Assembly: GCA_018710785.1 (NCBI GenBank)
Contig: DVJD01000042.1
Coordinates: forward strand, 1 to 60,375
Length of the DNA: 60,375 bases
Direction: 5' to 3'
Source of the DNA: Candidatus Fimimorpha excrementavium
GTDB lineage: Bacteria > Bacillota > Clostridia > Lachnospirales > Lachnospiraceae
Positions 44,368-53,747 of this stretch are shown here, piece after piece. Positions within the stretch are counted from its first letter, which is position 1; each line of letters starts with the position of its first letter. The notes below the pieces were generated by a model that saw only the letters and a program-made list of their open reading frames with translations, was not told the DNA's origin and did no database searches. The position numbers and the translations under genes were made by a program.

Positions 44368-46377
44368 CTATTCCGGCCGAAACAAAACCGCCACCCCCGT
44401 CTTTTCCAGCTTCAGCTGATCTCCCGGTGCATAAACCGTTCCGGTCAAAAGTTCCGTTCCTCCGGATTCCAGACAAACCGAAACCTCCTGCGAATTATGG
44501 TTCAGTAAAAACAGGCATTCTCCCTTCTCATTTTTCCGCACCGTGGCCTCAACGCCCTCCGGCGTGTCCGCCGCGGGACGGATGCGGTGGTTCTCACAGA
44601 GATCCCTGAGAAAAGCTTTGTAAAATGCCCCGTTGGAGCGGGTCGCCACGTGGTAGGCTTCTCCCCTGCCCCAGGCATGTCTCGTCACCACAGGCATGCC
44701 CGCATAAAAATCCGACTCATAAAAAGCCAATGCCTCGGCGCCTTCCAGATGTTTCCGTTCACAGGCAATCTCCGCCGGATAGCGGACCCCTTTATAGATA
44801 AAGGAATTTGCTTCATCGGGATAAAGGGCGTCGATTTCCTCCACCCATACGCCCAGGATATCTCTGAGCTTTCCCGGGTAGCCTCCCAGTACCACCAGAT
44901 CATGGTCCTCCACATAGCCGCTGAAATATGTGGTCACAAAGGTACCTCCCTGCTTCACATAGGAACGGATTTTTTCATCGTATCCCTCTTTGCACATGTA
45001 AAGGAGCGGCGCGATGACAATGGAATAGGAAGACAAATCATCCTCCGCACCGATCAGATCCACCGGATAATTCATGGAAAACAGCGCCCGGTAGTACTGG
45101 CTGACTTCCTCACAGTACTGAATCCTCCGGCTGGGTCCCGCCGAGTACTCCGCAGCCCACCAGTTATCCCAGTCAAATACGATGGCGATCTTTGAGGAAA
45201 TCCTGCCTCCCAGGACCGTATCTTGGATCCTCTCCTCCAATTCTTCTCCCAGCTGCGCCACTTCGCCGAACAGCCGGGTATGCTCATGTCCCGCATGGTC
45301 GATGACTGCACTGTGAAACTTCTCACAGGCGCCGATGCTTCTTCTCATCTGGAAAAACAGAACCGTATCCGCTCCGTGGGCGACTGCCTGATAGCTGTAC
45401 AGCCGCATGACTCCCGGCCGCTTCAGACGGCAGACTTCATTCCAGTTGTTGACACTGGGGGTCTGTTCCATGAGGGCAAACGGTTTTCCCTGCTTTAATC
45501 CGCGCATCAAATCATGGCGCATGGCCACATCGGCCGCCGTATCCGCAGGGCCCGGATAATTGTCCCAGGATATGAAATCCAGATGACTGCTCCATTTCTG
45601 GTAATCCAGCCGCTTAAACATGCCCATGAAATTGGTGGTCACAGGAATATCCGGCGAGTATTTTTTCAGGATTTCCTTTTCCATATCGAAGCAGGCCAGC
45701 ATACTGTCCGAATTGAACCGGGCATAGTCCAGAGAAATTCCCTGAAAGGTGGTTCGGACGCCGTCGCTGATGAATTCTTCCGACAGCAGGTTGGGTACCA
45801 CCACATCTTCCCAGTCATACATGGTATGGCCCCAAAATCCCAGATTCCAGACACGGTTCAGTTCTTCCACGGTTTGATACTTATCCTGAAGCCATCTGCG
45901 AAATGCCTTCTCGCAGTTTTCACAGAAACACATGCCGCCGTATTCATTGGAGATATGCCAGGCAATCACCGTGTCATCCGTTCCGTATCTCTTAGCCAGT
46001 TTTTCCACCAAAGCCGCAGCGAATTTCCGATAGCTTGGACTGTTGGGACAGGAATTGTGGCGCCGTCCGAATTTCCTGCGCATGCCATTGTGCTCGGTCC
46101 GAAGAACATCCGGGTATTTTCTGGCCATCCAGGCGGGATGGGCGGCCGTGGACGTGGCCAGGCAGACCTTCAGGCCATTTTTTCTGACCAGTTCCATGAT
46201 TTTGTCCAATTTGCTGAAATCATAGGTTGTTTCATCCGGCTGGAGCATCGCCCAGCTGAACACATTCAGCGTCACGGTGTCAATGCGGGCCAGACGAAAC
46301 AGGCGCATGTCCTCTTCCCATACTTCCTCTGGCCACTGTTCGGGATTGTAATCCCCGCCATATAAAATTTTATCCAT
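44368..46377 (-). CDS. GH42 beta-galactosidase
   Basis: 669 residues. The start MDKILYGGDYNPEQW is typical of GH42. The acid/base Glu is in WHISNEYGG (about residue 143) and the nucleophile in FALMEQTPS (about 305). The Cys cluster CFCENCEKAF matches the zinc site seen in several GH42 enzymes. No signal peptide, so it hydrolyses galactosides inside the cell. The ATG at 46377 with AGAGGA at 9 nt is chosen; the open frame to 46872 overlaps GH43. It is the last gene of the galactan-type operon. Confidence 0.93.
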   Translation of the reverse strand: MDKILYGGDYNPEQWPEEVWEEDMRLFRLARIDTVTLNVFSWAMLQPDETTYDFSKLDKIMELVRKNGLKVCLATSTAAHPAWMARKYPDVLRTEHNGMRRKFGRRHNSCPNSPSYRKFAAALVEKLAKRYGTDDTVIAWHISNEYGGMCFCENCEKAFRRWLQDKYQTVEELNRVWNLGFWGHTMYDWEDVVVPNLLSEEFISDGVRTTFQGISLDYARFNSDSMLACFDMEKEILKKYSPDIPVTTNFMGMFKRLDYQKWSSHLDFISWDNYPGPADTAADVAMRHDLMRGLKQGKPFALMEQTPSVNNWNEVCRLKRPGVMRLYSYQAVAHGADTVLFFQMRRSIGACEKFHSAVIDHAGHEHTRLFGEVAQLGEELEERIQDTVLGGRISSKIAIVFDWDNWWAAEYSAGPSRRIQYCEEVSQYYRALFSMNYPVDLIGAEDDLSSYSIVIAPLLYMCKEGYDEKIRSYVKQGGTFVTTYFSGYVEDHDLVVLGGYPGKLRDILGVWVEEIDALYPDEANSFIYKGVRYPAEIACERKHLEGAEALAFYESDFYAGMPVVTRHAWGRGEAYHVATRSNGAFYKAFLRDLCENHRIRPAADTPEGVEATVRKNEKGECLFLLNHNSQEVSVCLESGGTELLTGTVYAPGDQLKLEKTGVAVLFRPE

Positions 46378-46414
46378 GTTGTTTTTTCCTCTCCCCGCAA
46401 AAAGCATGGAATCC

Positions 46415-47488
46415 TTATTCATAATCTTCGATCCTCCATTCATCCTTCCAGTCGATCCGCACCATTCCCCGGGGGTATTCCTCATCCGGCTCCTGAAAGC
46501 GCAGGGGCAGCCATACATAGTCTGCCATGCTGGTATTTGCCACAACATCCGCGGAATGATTTTGTTCCAGTTCTTTTTGCTCTGCCTTCTTCCACGGATG
46601 ATACCGTATTTCGTATACTCTGGCGTAGTCTTCATATCTTCTGTGCATTTCCCCCGGAAGCCATCGGTCGGCGCAGGCGATGTACAAATCTTTTTTCCCC
46701 GGAACCTGAAAGACCGAAGAAATCTGCGAATGAAACGAGGTGTGGGACGCGTCGCCCGGATGGGGATCTCCCAGTACCTGAAAGGGGCCGTGCCAGCTGT
46801 CTCCCACGGCGACCTCCGACGGATTCGGCAGATATCCCGTCGTGCCGGAGGTGATAAGATAATGCTTTCCATGACGGATGAAATGGGCCGGGGCCTCCCT
46901 CACATACGGCGGGCATGGCTTTGGGAAATGAGTGCTGTAATACCCGGTCACATCCAGATAATCCCATGTCAGATCCGCGCATATGGTTTCCGAATGTACC
47001 CGGTCAAAATAGTAATACGCCTTTCCGTCTGGAGCCACTGCCAGATCAAAATCACCGGCGCTCATCTGCAGCGGCCTGAAATTTTCCCGCACCATGGTAT
47101 ATGGCCCCAGGATGTGATCCGCCGTCAGAATGGTAACGGTCTGCAGACTCCCATGCATGATTTTCAGCCATGCCACATATTTTTTTGTCGTTTCATTATA
47201 TATAATATGGGGTCTGTCCATACAGGAGGAGGGATGGAGCGAAGAATCCGGATTGTCCGGTTCCGGCGGAATAATCAGCCCTTTGTCCTCCCAGTTATAG
47301 AGATCCGTCGACGCATAGCAGCGCACTCCCCAGTGCCAGATCCCATTTTTTCCATCTGTTTTTTCTTTATTTTCTCCATAAAAATAGTAAACACCGTCTG
47401 CCTGGATGACGGAACCGCCATGGGCGTGAATCCGTTTTCCCTCCGTATCCAGCCATACCTGCCCCGGCCGAAATGAATGATATACCAC
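46415..47488 (-). CDS. GH43 family glycosidase (exo-beta-1,3-galactanase-like)
   Basis: 357 residues from a GTG start, decided by GGGAGG 7 nt before it; no suitable ATG is near. The five-bladed propeller motifs RIHAHGGSVIQADGVYYFYGE, RPHIIYNETTKKYVAW and SAGDFDLAVAPDG resemble GH43 subfamily 24, exo-beta-1,3-galactanases, in which the usual catalytic base Asp is absent. Subfamily is from memory, not from a search. No signal peptide. With two GH42 enzymes in the same operon it fits breakdown of imported galactan or arabinogalactan fragments. Confidence 0.78.
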   Translation of the reverse strand: MVYHSFRPGQVWLDTEGKRIHAHGGSVIQADGVYYFYGENKEKTDGKNGIWHWGVRCYASTDLYNWEDKGLIIPPEPDNPDSSLHPSSCMDRPHIIYNETTKKYVAWLKIMHGSLQTVTILTADHILGPYTMVRENFRPLQMSAGDFDLAVAPDGKAYYYFDRVHSETICADLTWDYLDVTGYYSTHFPKPCPPYVREAPAHFIRHGKHYLITSGTTGYLPNPSEVAVGDSWHGPFQVLGDPHPGDASHTSFHSQISSVFQVPGKKDLYIACADRWLPGEMHRRYEDYARVYEIRYHPWKKAEQKELEQNHSADVVANTSMADYVWLPLRFQEPDEEYPRGMVRIDWKDEWRIEDYE

Positions 47489-47540
47489 GTTTGTTCCTCC
47501 CGATTGCTGTTGATTTTCCAATTTGTATTTTGACACAAAC

Positions 47541-47584
47541 AAGTCCCCAAGCTCCTATCTCTGCGATAGAAGAGCCGGGGACTT
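47541..47584 (-). terminator. Hairpin between the SBP and GH43 genes
   Basis: AAGTCCCC (47541-47548) pairs with GGGGACTT (47577-47584), with CTATC/GATAG inside. On the minus strand TTGTTTGT follows. It could reduce read-through from the binding-protein gene into GH43. Confidence 0.45.
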
Positions 47585-47601
47585 GCTCATTGAAAGAGAA
47601 G

Positions 47602-47659
47602 CTGGAAGCCTCCGCCCCACTGCCGATGGCTCCTCACAATGGAAGCCGGAGACTTCCAG
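47602..47659 (-). terminator. Second hairpin after the SBP gene
   Basis: CTGGAAGCCTCCG (47602-47614) pairs with CGGAGACTTCCAG (47647-47659) over 13 bp with one G-T. It begins 13 bases past the stop of the binding-protein gene. Such a stem may protect the upstream mRNA and explain extra binding protein. Confidence 0.5.
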
Positions 47660-47672
47660 GATGGAATGAAAC

Positions 47673-49313
47673 TTATTTTGCCTGATACTGTGCGTTTACT
47701 TCTTCGATCAGTTTTGCGCCGCCTCTTTCTTCCCATTCCTGCCAAGCCTGCTGTAAGCCAGCCTCATCGATGGCTCCGCATACGTACTGGGTTCTGGCGT
47801 CATCCAAAATCTGCTCCAGAGTCAGACCATTCTGCGCATTTTCCTCAGAATTCAGCAGATATTCTGTGGCAGGATTTCTGACAGCCACTGTCTTGTTCAA
47901 TTCCTGTGCTTCCTGCATCAATTTAGTCGGCTCATCCAGCTGAAGGGCAGGATTTACAGAAGCCTCATGAGGGATGTAGCAAAGCGTCTGATTCAGACCG
48001 GCATTGGGAATCTGTGTTCCGTCCAGTGCCGCGTCGGTCTTAACCAGCTCGGTCTTTTCTTCATTGGCATATTCCCAGGTGATGCCTTCCAGACCATAAT
48101 CCGCCAGCACCAGCATTTCATCATCACACATTTTGTCCAGATAGTGGAGACAATTCTTCAGATCTTCTTCGGTCTTGGCGCCTTCCTTGGTGATTAAGAA
48201 GCAGCCGCCATATCCGGTATGGGCCAATGTCTTCGGATCGCTGTTTTCATCCTTTGCCAGTGGTCCCACATAGGTGATGGAAGCAGTCTCTTCCGAATTT
48301 ACCACCGATTTCACATCCTGCTGAATGTAATACTGCCATGCGCCCTTGGCTCCGTCCATGGTATCCACAAATACACCGGCTTCCCCTTTCTTGATTCCAT
48401 CTGCCCATGTGGTGGTATCCACAGCTGCCCAGTCCTTGCGCACCAGTCCGTTGTCTACCAGACTCTTCATCCAGTTCAGTGCTTCCATATATTCCGGTGT
48501 CTGATGGACCGGAACCAGTTTTCCGTCCTGCTCCACCCAATCATTTCCCACGCCAAACCAGGTCTGCATGATGTCCAGAGGTCCGGTATACTTGCACAGT
48601 TCCATGCCATAGGTATCGTCCTCGCCATTTCCATCCGGGTCATTATGGGCAAATTTATCCATCATATCGTACAGCTCATCCACGGTGGATGGGGCCTCTG
48701 TGACTCCCACTTTCTCTGCCCAGTCAGTGCGGTAGCTCATGCCGTATCTTCCGAGATTTCTGGTGCGGTAGATTCCGATGATCTTTCCGTCCACTGTCAT
48801 GGCTTTCAGGGTTTCCGGATCCGCCTGGGACAGATTCGGATACGCTTCCTCATCTTTCAGATATTCCGTCAGATCCCAGAAGGCATCTCTTTTGGCCGCA
48901 CTCAAAACATTGGAATCCACGCCATTGGGAGACGTCAAAATCATTGGAATATTGTCTTTATCCAAAAGGGTTACTCCGAATTTTTCCTGATACGTATCAC
49001 TGGCTTCCCAGCGAAAATCCACGTGAGTATTCGTATATTCTTCCATTTTTTCGACCACTTTGTCGGAATTTTCATTGTTTAAGGCATTGCCGGTAAAGTC
49101 CTGAAGCATAAATGTGATGGTCGGACGTTCGCCGCTTGCTGTCTGTTCCCCCTCGCCTTCAGTCCCTGTGTTTCCGGCATTATCTGTGTTTTCTGATGCG
49201 GCAGAGTTTCCTGCCGTAGCATTGGTGGCTGCGTCATTTCCGCATCCGGTTAAAATGGCTGATGCAGTCAATACTGCCATCGCCGCTGCTGCCAGCTTTT
49301 TGTTTCGTCTCAT
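47673..49313 (-). CDS. Extracellular sugar-binding lipoprotein (LipO/YtcQ type), first paralogue
   Basis: 546 residues from ATG 49313 with GGAGG at 7 nt. The signal peptide ends in lipobox LTGC, followed by a Thr/Asn/Ala/Gly linker. The binding domain starts RPTITFMLQDF. A calcium-loop-like stretch DPDGNGEDDTYG lies at about residue 205. It is strongly similar throughout to the protein encoded at 53748-55310. Such proteins feed oligosaccharides to LplB/YtcP permeases, but no permease genes are in this operon. Confidence 0.87.
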   Translation of the reverse strand: MRRNKKLAAAAMAVLTASAILTGCGNDAATNATAGNSAASENTDNAGNTGTEGEGEQTASGERPTITFMLQDFTGNALNNENSDKVVEKMEEYTNTHVDFRWEASDTYQEKFGVTLLDKDNIPMILTSPNGVDSNVLSAAKRDAFWDLTEYLKDEEAYPNLSQADPETLKAMTVDGKIIGIYRTRNLGRYGMSYRTDWAEKVGVTEAPSTVDELYDMMDKFAHNDPDGNGEDDTYGMELCKYTGPLDIMQTWFGVGNDWVEQDGKLVPVHQTPEYMEALNWMKSLVDNGLVRKDWAAVDTTTWADGIKKGEAGVFVDTMDGAKGAWQYYIQQDVKSVVNSEETASITYVGPLAKDENSDPKTLAHTGYGGCFLITKEGAKTEEDLKNCLHYLDKMCDDEMLVLADYGLEGITWEYANEEKTELVKTDAALDGTQIPNAGLNQTLCYIPHEASVNPALQLDEPTKLMQEAQELNKTVAVRNPATEYLLNSEENAQNGLTLEQILDDARTQYVCGAIDEAGLQQAWQEWEERGGAKLIEEVNAQYQAK

Positions 49314-49394
49314 AAGTTCTCCTCCTGTGAAATATGAAATAAATTTCCCCATCCCTGAAAATCCTTCGCTTCCCGGCCCCTGACCCGTCTTTGC

Positions 49395-51404
49395 TTATTT
49401 CCTTTCAATCAGCAGTTCCGCGTCATATGGTTCCAGAATCAGCTCATCTTCATACTCTTTTTCTGATATTACCCCTCTCCCCGGCTTTTCAATGGAAACG
49501 GAAATCCTTCTGTTTGTGGTATTTACGTAGAACTTCTGTCCTTCTGCGATCTTTCTTGCCTGAATTCCCTCCGGCACCTTCATCCCTTCGTTCAATCCCA
49601 GGACCGGCGTCAGCTTCCGGATCAGCCATTTCAAAATCACTGCATTGGTCTCCGCCGCAATATAATAGGCTTTTCCTTTGCCGTAGCTGTTTTCGGAAAC
49701 GGCACACAGACCCTTATCCGGAAAGGCAGCGTATGCCTTGGCCGTATGAAGTTCCAGTTCCTCATAATATTCCACATCTATGTAAAATTCTTCTTCGGCT
49801 TTCACCTTCAGAAGTTCCCGTTTTCCTTTTTCATCTTCCACGATTTTTGCATCGCCATCAAAATCTCTCCACTCTGCTCCCGTCCGGTCGAAGCCGGAAA
49901 CCCGGATTCCGAACACATCATCCAGACGGCCGGGGCGCGGTGTCCCGAAGACCTGACTGTGTTCATCCACTGTGGCGGAATATGCCGTCATGATCACGCA
50001 GCCGCCTTCTGCCACAAATTTGCGGATCTCCTCCGCCTCTTTTTCCGATATCATGACATAATCCGGAAGAATCAGCAGTTTATAGGCATGCTTTCGGTTG
50101 GTCAGAGAGATGGTATTGAAATCCCGGTTCAAGTCATAAAAGACTTTCTGCACCTCCACCCGGTTCTGTCTGCCGGTCTGATGGTACTGCCTGGAACCGT
50201 ACTGCATCACACATTCATTGTCAAAGCTGTAGGCCACTGCCGTATCCGGCACAGGCAGATAGGGGAAAGCGTAATCCTGAAGCTTTTTCATGTACGCTGC
50301 AATTTCCGCATATTCCCGGTAATTCACAGTCGGAAGTCCGTCATGGCCCAAAAGTCCGCACAGATACTGCTCTTCTCCCGCCAGCATGCTGCGCCAGGTC
50401 CATCCCAGTATCATCTGTGTCCGGTTCATCAGACAAAGCATGGCGTTCATACGGATCGCCCCGTAAGGGCCATGCAGCAGTCCCTGGCCGCCCGCCTGGA
50501 ACTCCAGACACCACATGGGCTTATCCGTCTCAGCCAGTCTCTGACTGTAGGTACTGCTCATATAGTGGTACCGCTCTGTGACCTGATACCCCGGATAAAA
50601 TCCCATTCCCGGATAATCCACAAAATCTTCATACATGTTCAGATAATCAAATCCCAGCTGATCCAGTTCCGCGTAGTGGTTGCTGGAATGGGGGATTCCT
50701 TCGGCGTGCTGCTCCACGGTCTCTTTCAATTTTGTGATAAACCGGCCGATTCCGTGGGCGAAAAAGCGCCGCATATCCAGCCAGGCCTCGGGAGATCCGA
50801 TGGCGTTTCCATTTTCCGGAAAGACCACATCGTCAAAGCTGGTCAGCCTCCTGCTCCATCGCCGGGTGGCCCAGGCCCGGTTCAGCTGTTCCACCGTGCC
50901 ATACTTGCGCTTCAGCCACTGTACAAACCGCTGTCGGTTATATTCGGAGTAGGAGCGCTGCCCGCTCCCCAGCTCGTTGCACAGGCTAAAGGCAAACAGC
51001 GCCGGATGGTTCCGATAACGCTTCACAAGAATTTCAGCGAAGCGAAGGGCATACTTCTGATAAGCCGGATCCGCCACATCTTCCATATAACGGCGGATGC
51101 TCGGCTGCATATTGCCTTCCTTTCCCACAATATTACATCCCGGACAAAGTTTATGAACCCATGTGGGCGCCGGACGCATGGATACATCCAAAACCACGCC
51201 GATTCCTGCCTCCGCAAACAAATCCATCACTTCATCAAACCATGAAAAGGTATAGACGCCTTCCTCCGGCTCGTAGCTGTCCCAGCACAGATGGCCCAGG
51301 CGCACGGTGGTAAAGCCTGCCTCCTTCATTAATTTCACATCCGTCCTCCAGCGGGATGAATCCCAGTCATGGGGATGATAATTTGCCCCGATATAAAGCG
51401 CCAT
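49395..51404 (-). CDS. GH42 beta-galactosidase, second enzyme
   Basis: 669 residues. The start MALYIGANYHPHDW has GGGAGG at 6 nt. The acid/base Glu is in FSLCNELGSG (about residue 141) and the nucleophile in MWCLEFQAGG (about 296). It lacks the Cys cluster of the other GH42 in this operon and differs from it widely, so specificity probably differs. No signal peptide. It follows the AraC regulator by 38 nt. Confidence 0.92.
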   Translation of the reverse strand: MALYIGANYHPHDWDSSRWRTDVKLMKEAGFTTVRLGHLCWDSYEPEEGVYTFSWFDEVMDLFAEAGIGVVLDVSMRPAPTWVHKLCPGCNIVGKEGNMQPSIRRYMEDVADPAYQKYALRFAEILVKRYRNHPALFAFSLCNELGSGQRSYSEYNRQRFVQWLKRKYGTVEQLNRAWATRRWSRRLTSFDDVVFPENGNAIGSPEAWLDMRRFFAHGIGRFITKLKETVEQHAEGIPHSSNHYAELDQLGFDYLNMYEDFVDYPGMGFYPGYQVTERYHYMSSTYSQRLAETDKPMWCLEFQAGGQGLLHGPYGAIRMNAMLCLMNRTQMILGWTWRSMLAGEEQYLCGLLGHDGLPTVNYREYAEIAAYMKKLQDYAFPYLPVPDTAVAYSFDNECVMQYGSRQYHQTGRQNRVEVQKVFYDLNRDFNTISLTNRKHAYKLLILPDYVMISEKEAEEIRKFVAEGGCVIMTAYSATVDEHSQVFGTPRPGRLDDVFGIRVSGFDRTGAEWRDFDGDAKIVEDEKGKRELLKVKAEEEFYIDVEYYEELELHTAKAYAAFPDKGLCAVSENSYGKGKAYYIAAETNAVILKWLIRKLTPVLGLNEGMKVPEGIQARKIAEGQKFYVNTTNRRISVSIEKPGRGVISEKEYEDELILEPYDAELLIERK

Positions 51405-51441
51405 GTCTCTCCTCCCGTTTTTAGGTATTCTTTCTTTATGG

Positions 51442-53718
51442 TTAATCCACCGGATCACTGGTTCTCTTTTTCCGGCTTTCCCGGTATTTGCCCGGTGTCA
51501 TTCCCACCCATTTATTAAAGAATCGAATAAAATTCTGTGTATTGGCATAATTCAATTCCTTGGCGATATCCGCCACGGACCGTTCCGTCTCCTCCAGAAG
51601 ACTCTTGGCATACGCCAATTTCTGCTCCGCCACATAGGTGGAAAACGAATCGTTGTTTTCACAGCGCAGGATGCGTCCCAGATAACTGGTACTGTAATGC
51701 AGCTTTTCCGCACACTCTGCCAATGTGATATCTCCTTTTGCTTTTCGTATCATACGCATCACTTTTTCTTTGATGTCCACCGTATGGGTGCTTCTGAATT
51801 CCCTCAGGCTTGCGATGACCCCCGGGATCACCTGGCGATTGATGAAGCGTTTCATATCCTCGCTCCCATACATCTCGGAAAATAGGAACAGGATATCTTT
51901 ATCCTCCGGCACTTTGATCTCGCTGACCGGCAGTCCCGCATCATTGGAGACCTCCAGAATGGCCAGAAGCAGCCGGAATAAGTAATATCGCCGCTCCACA
52001 GTGGACATCCTCTGTCCATACAGCTCATCGATCAGACGCCCCGCTTCCATGCAGGCCTCTTTTTCCATACAGGCATCCACCAGTTCCTTTACCCGCGTCT
52101 CACCGGCGACGGGATAATAGGATGCCCGTTCCATTCCATGATCGGCGATGTCCGCATACAAAATCATTTCCTGGTTTCCGCTCTTGGCGTACTCCATCTC
52201 ACTGATCTTCGCCGCTTCCACCGCCTCATGATAAGCCCGCATGGCATATTCCAGTTCATGAAACATCTGGCTGGCTCCAAACTGGATGTCATGGATTCCA
52301 TTTTCCTTCAGATACCGGCGAATGGTTTCCTCATTCTGCATCACTTTTTCTTCCGTCTCCTGTTGGGTGTCTCCTCCGATCAAAAGGATCAGCGACTTAT
52401 TCCACACCCTTGATACGATGATATCCTTCTTTTTGCTCTTTAAAGCCCCTTCCTCTATGGCACTGAGCAAAATGTTCCGCTCCATATCCTGATCCCATCC
52501 GGGACTGGAGGATGGAGTCAGGGCCATAATACAGTAATCGGAGTATGTCGGCAGATCCAGTTCGTTCCAATATTTCTCAATCTCTTCTTTTCGAATCGTT
52601 CCGCTCAGAAGACGGGACAGCAGGAAACGGACCATCTCATGCTTCTGATTGCGGATCGTGGACATCATATCAGATATATTTTTTTCAATAAACCGGATAT
52701 CATCGCCCTTTTCATTTTTATCTCCATGCATTCCGCCGGATATTTTTTCCCGCAGACCGGCAATCGGCTGATATACCCTTCTTCCTGTTACCAGCACTGC
52801 AAACCCGGTGGCCAAAATAACGCCGATCAGAACCAGAGAAAAACTGATAATCCTTTGGCTTTCTCTTCCGATCATGCTGCTTTCATAGGTGATAATGTAG
52901 TTAAAATAGTCCGATTCTCTGGAAATGGAGCTGAGACGAACCCGTCTTCCCTCTTCCAGCGTGATCCATTCTCTGGCTTTCACGTCGTTCGGATGCCCCG
53001 CCACATATTCCGCCGCTGCCGCATCCGTCGCCAGCAAAATCCTGTTTTCTTTGTCTGTCACGGTAATTTCATACTCATCTCCATCATCGATGAATTCCTG
53101 AAAGGCATCCATATTCAGATTTACAATCACCGCGCATTGCGGGGTTTTTGCGTTCATCGGCAGACAAAACAGCATATATACTCCATTGGTATCTATGGTG
53201 CTGTGGGGCAGATCTTTCACAATTTCCTTTGTGCTGTTGACCAATTTTCCCGCATAGTATTCTTTATCTTTCAGAATACCGATCACTTCACTGTAATTAT
53301 TGGCCTCTGCCAGAGGATACATCCCCCGGCTGCTCAGAACCCACTTGGTATCCAGATTGATAAAAGAAAATCCTCTGATATAATCCCTCAGATACGTCTG
53401 ACCTTCCAGTTTTTCCGCGGCATCCGAATAAATACTGTAATCCTGATAACTCAAATCCTGGGTGATCACTGCATTCACGGAATCCGTCATAAATATCTCA
53501 AAATAGCTTTCCCATATACTCCATAAAATTCTGTCCGTGCGTTCCTGAACCCGCTCCACCCTCTGGGCTGACATCAAATCCATCCGTTCCTGCATATCTT
53601 TTCGTATAATGAATATGGAAAAAACCGTCAGCAGCAGGATAGGCAGCAGTGACATGACAGCCAGTTCCAGGAAAATTTTCCGCTTATAGGTTATTGATTT
53701 CAATCGCTCTTTCAGCAT
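51442..53718 (-). CDS. Membrane-anchored AraC family regulator (YesS/YtdP type)
   Basis: 758 residues. A first membrane segment at about 16-38 and a second at about 285-308 enclose an extracellular sensor domain of the Cache type. Then comes a cytoplasmic linker, and the AraC-type double helix-turn-helix at about 655-755 (ITLAECAEKLHYSTSYLGRIL; YANTQNFIRFFNKWVGMTPGKYRE). Proteins of this build sense sugar signals outside and activate adjacent glycan-use genes. It follows the second paralogue binding protein by 29 nt, with AGGAGG at 5 nt, and probably activates this operon. Confidence 0.9.
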   Translation of the reverse strand: MLKERLKSITYKRKIFLELAVMSLLPILLLTVFSIFIIRKDMQERMDLMSAQRVERVQERTDRILWSIWESYFEIFMTDSVNAVITQDLSYQDYSIYSDAAEKLEGQTYLRDYIRGFSFINLDTKWVLSSRGMYPLAEANNYSEVIGILKDKEYYAGKLVNSTKEIVKDLPHSTIDTNGVYMLFCLPMNAKTPQCAVIVNLNMDAFQEFIDDGDEYEITVTDKENRILLATDAAAAEYVAGHPNDVKAREWITLEEGRRVRLSSISRESDYFNYIITYESSMIGRESQRIISFSLVLIGVILATGFAVLVTGRRVYQPIAGLREKISGGMHGDKNEKGDDIRFIEKNISDMMSTIRNQKHEMVRFLLSRLLSGTIRKEEIEKYWNELDLPTYSDYCIMALTPSSSPGWDQDMERNILLSAIEEGALKSKKKDIIVSRVWNKSLILLIGGDTQQETEEKVMQNEETIRRYLKENGIHDIQFGASQMFHELEYAMRAYHEAVEAAKISEMEYAKSGNQEMILYADIADHGMERASYYPVAGETRVKELVDACMEKEACMEAGRLIDELYGQRMSTVERRYYLFRLLLAILEVSNDAGLPVSEIKVPEDKDILFLFSEMYGSEDMKRFINRQVIPGVIASLREFRSTHTVDIKEKVMRMIRKAKGDITLAECAEKLHYSTSYLGRILRCENNDSFSTYVAEQKLAYAKSLLEETERSVADIAKELNYANTQNFIRFFNKWVGMTPGKYRESRKKRTSDPVD

Positions 53719-53747
53719 GATTTCCTCCTGATTTCTCTGTCAATCTC

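Noticed and set aside
46378-46872. N-terminal extension of the GH42 protein
   Set aside because: It overlaps the GH43 gene and the GH42 family start is at 46377 with AGAGGA before it.
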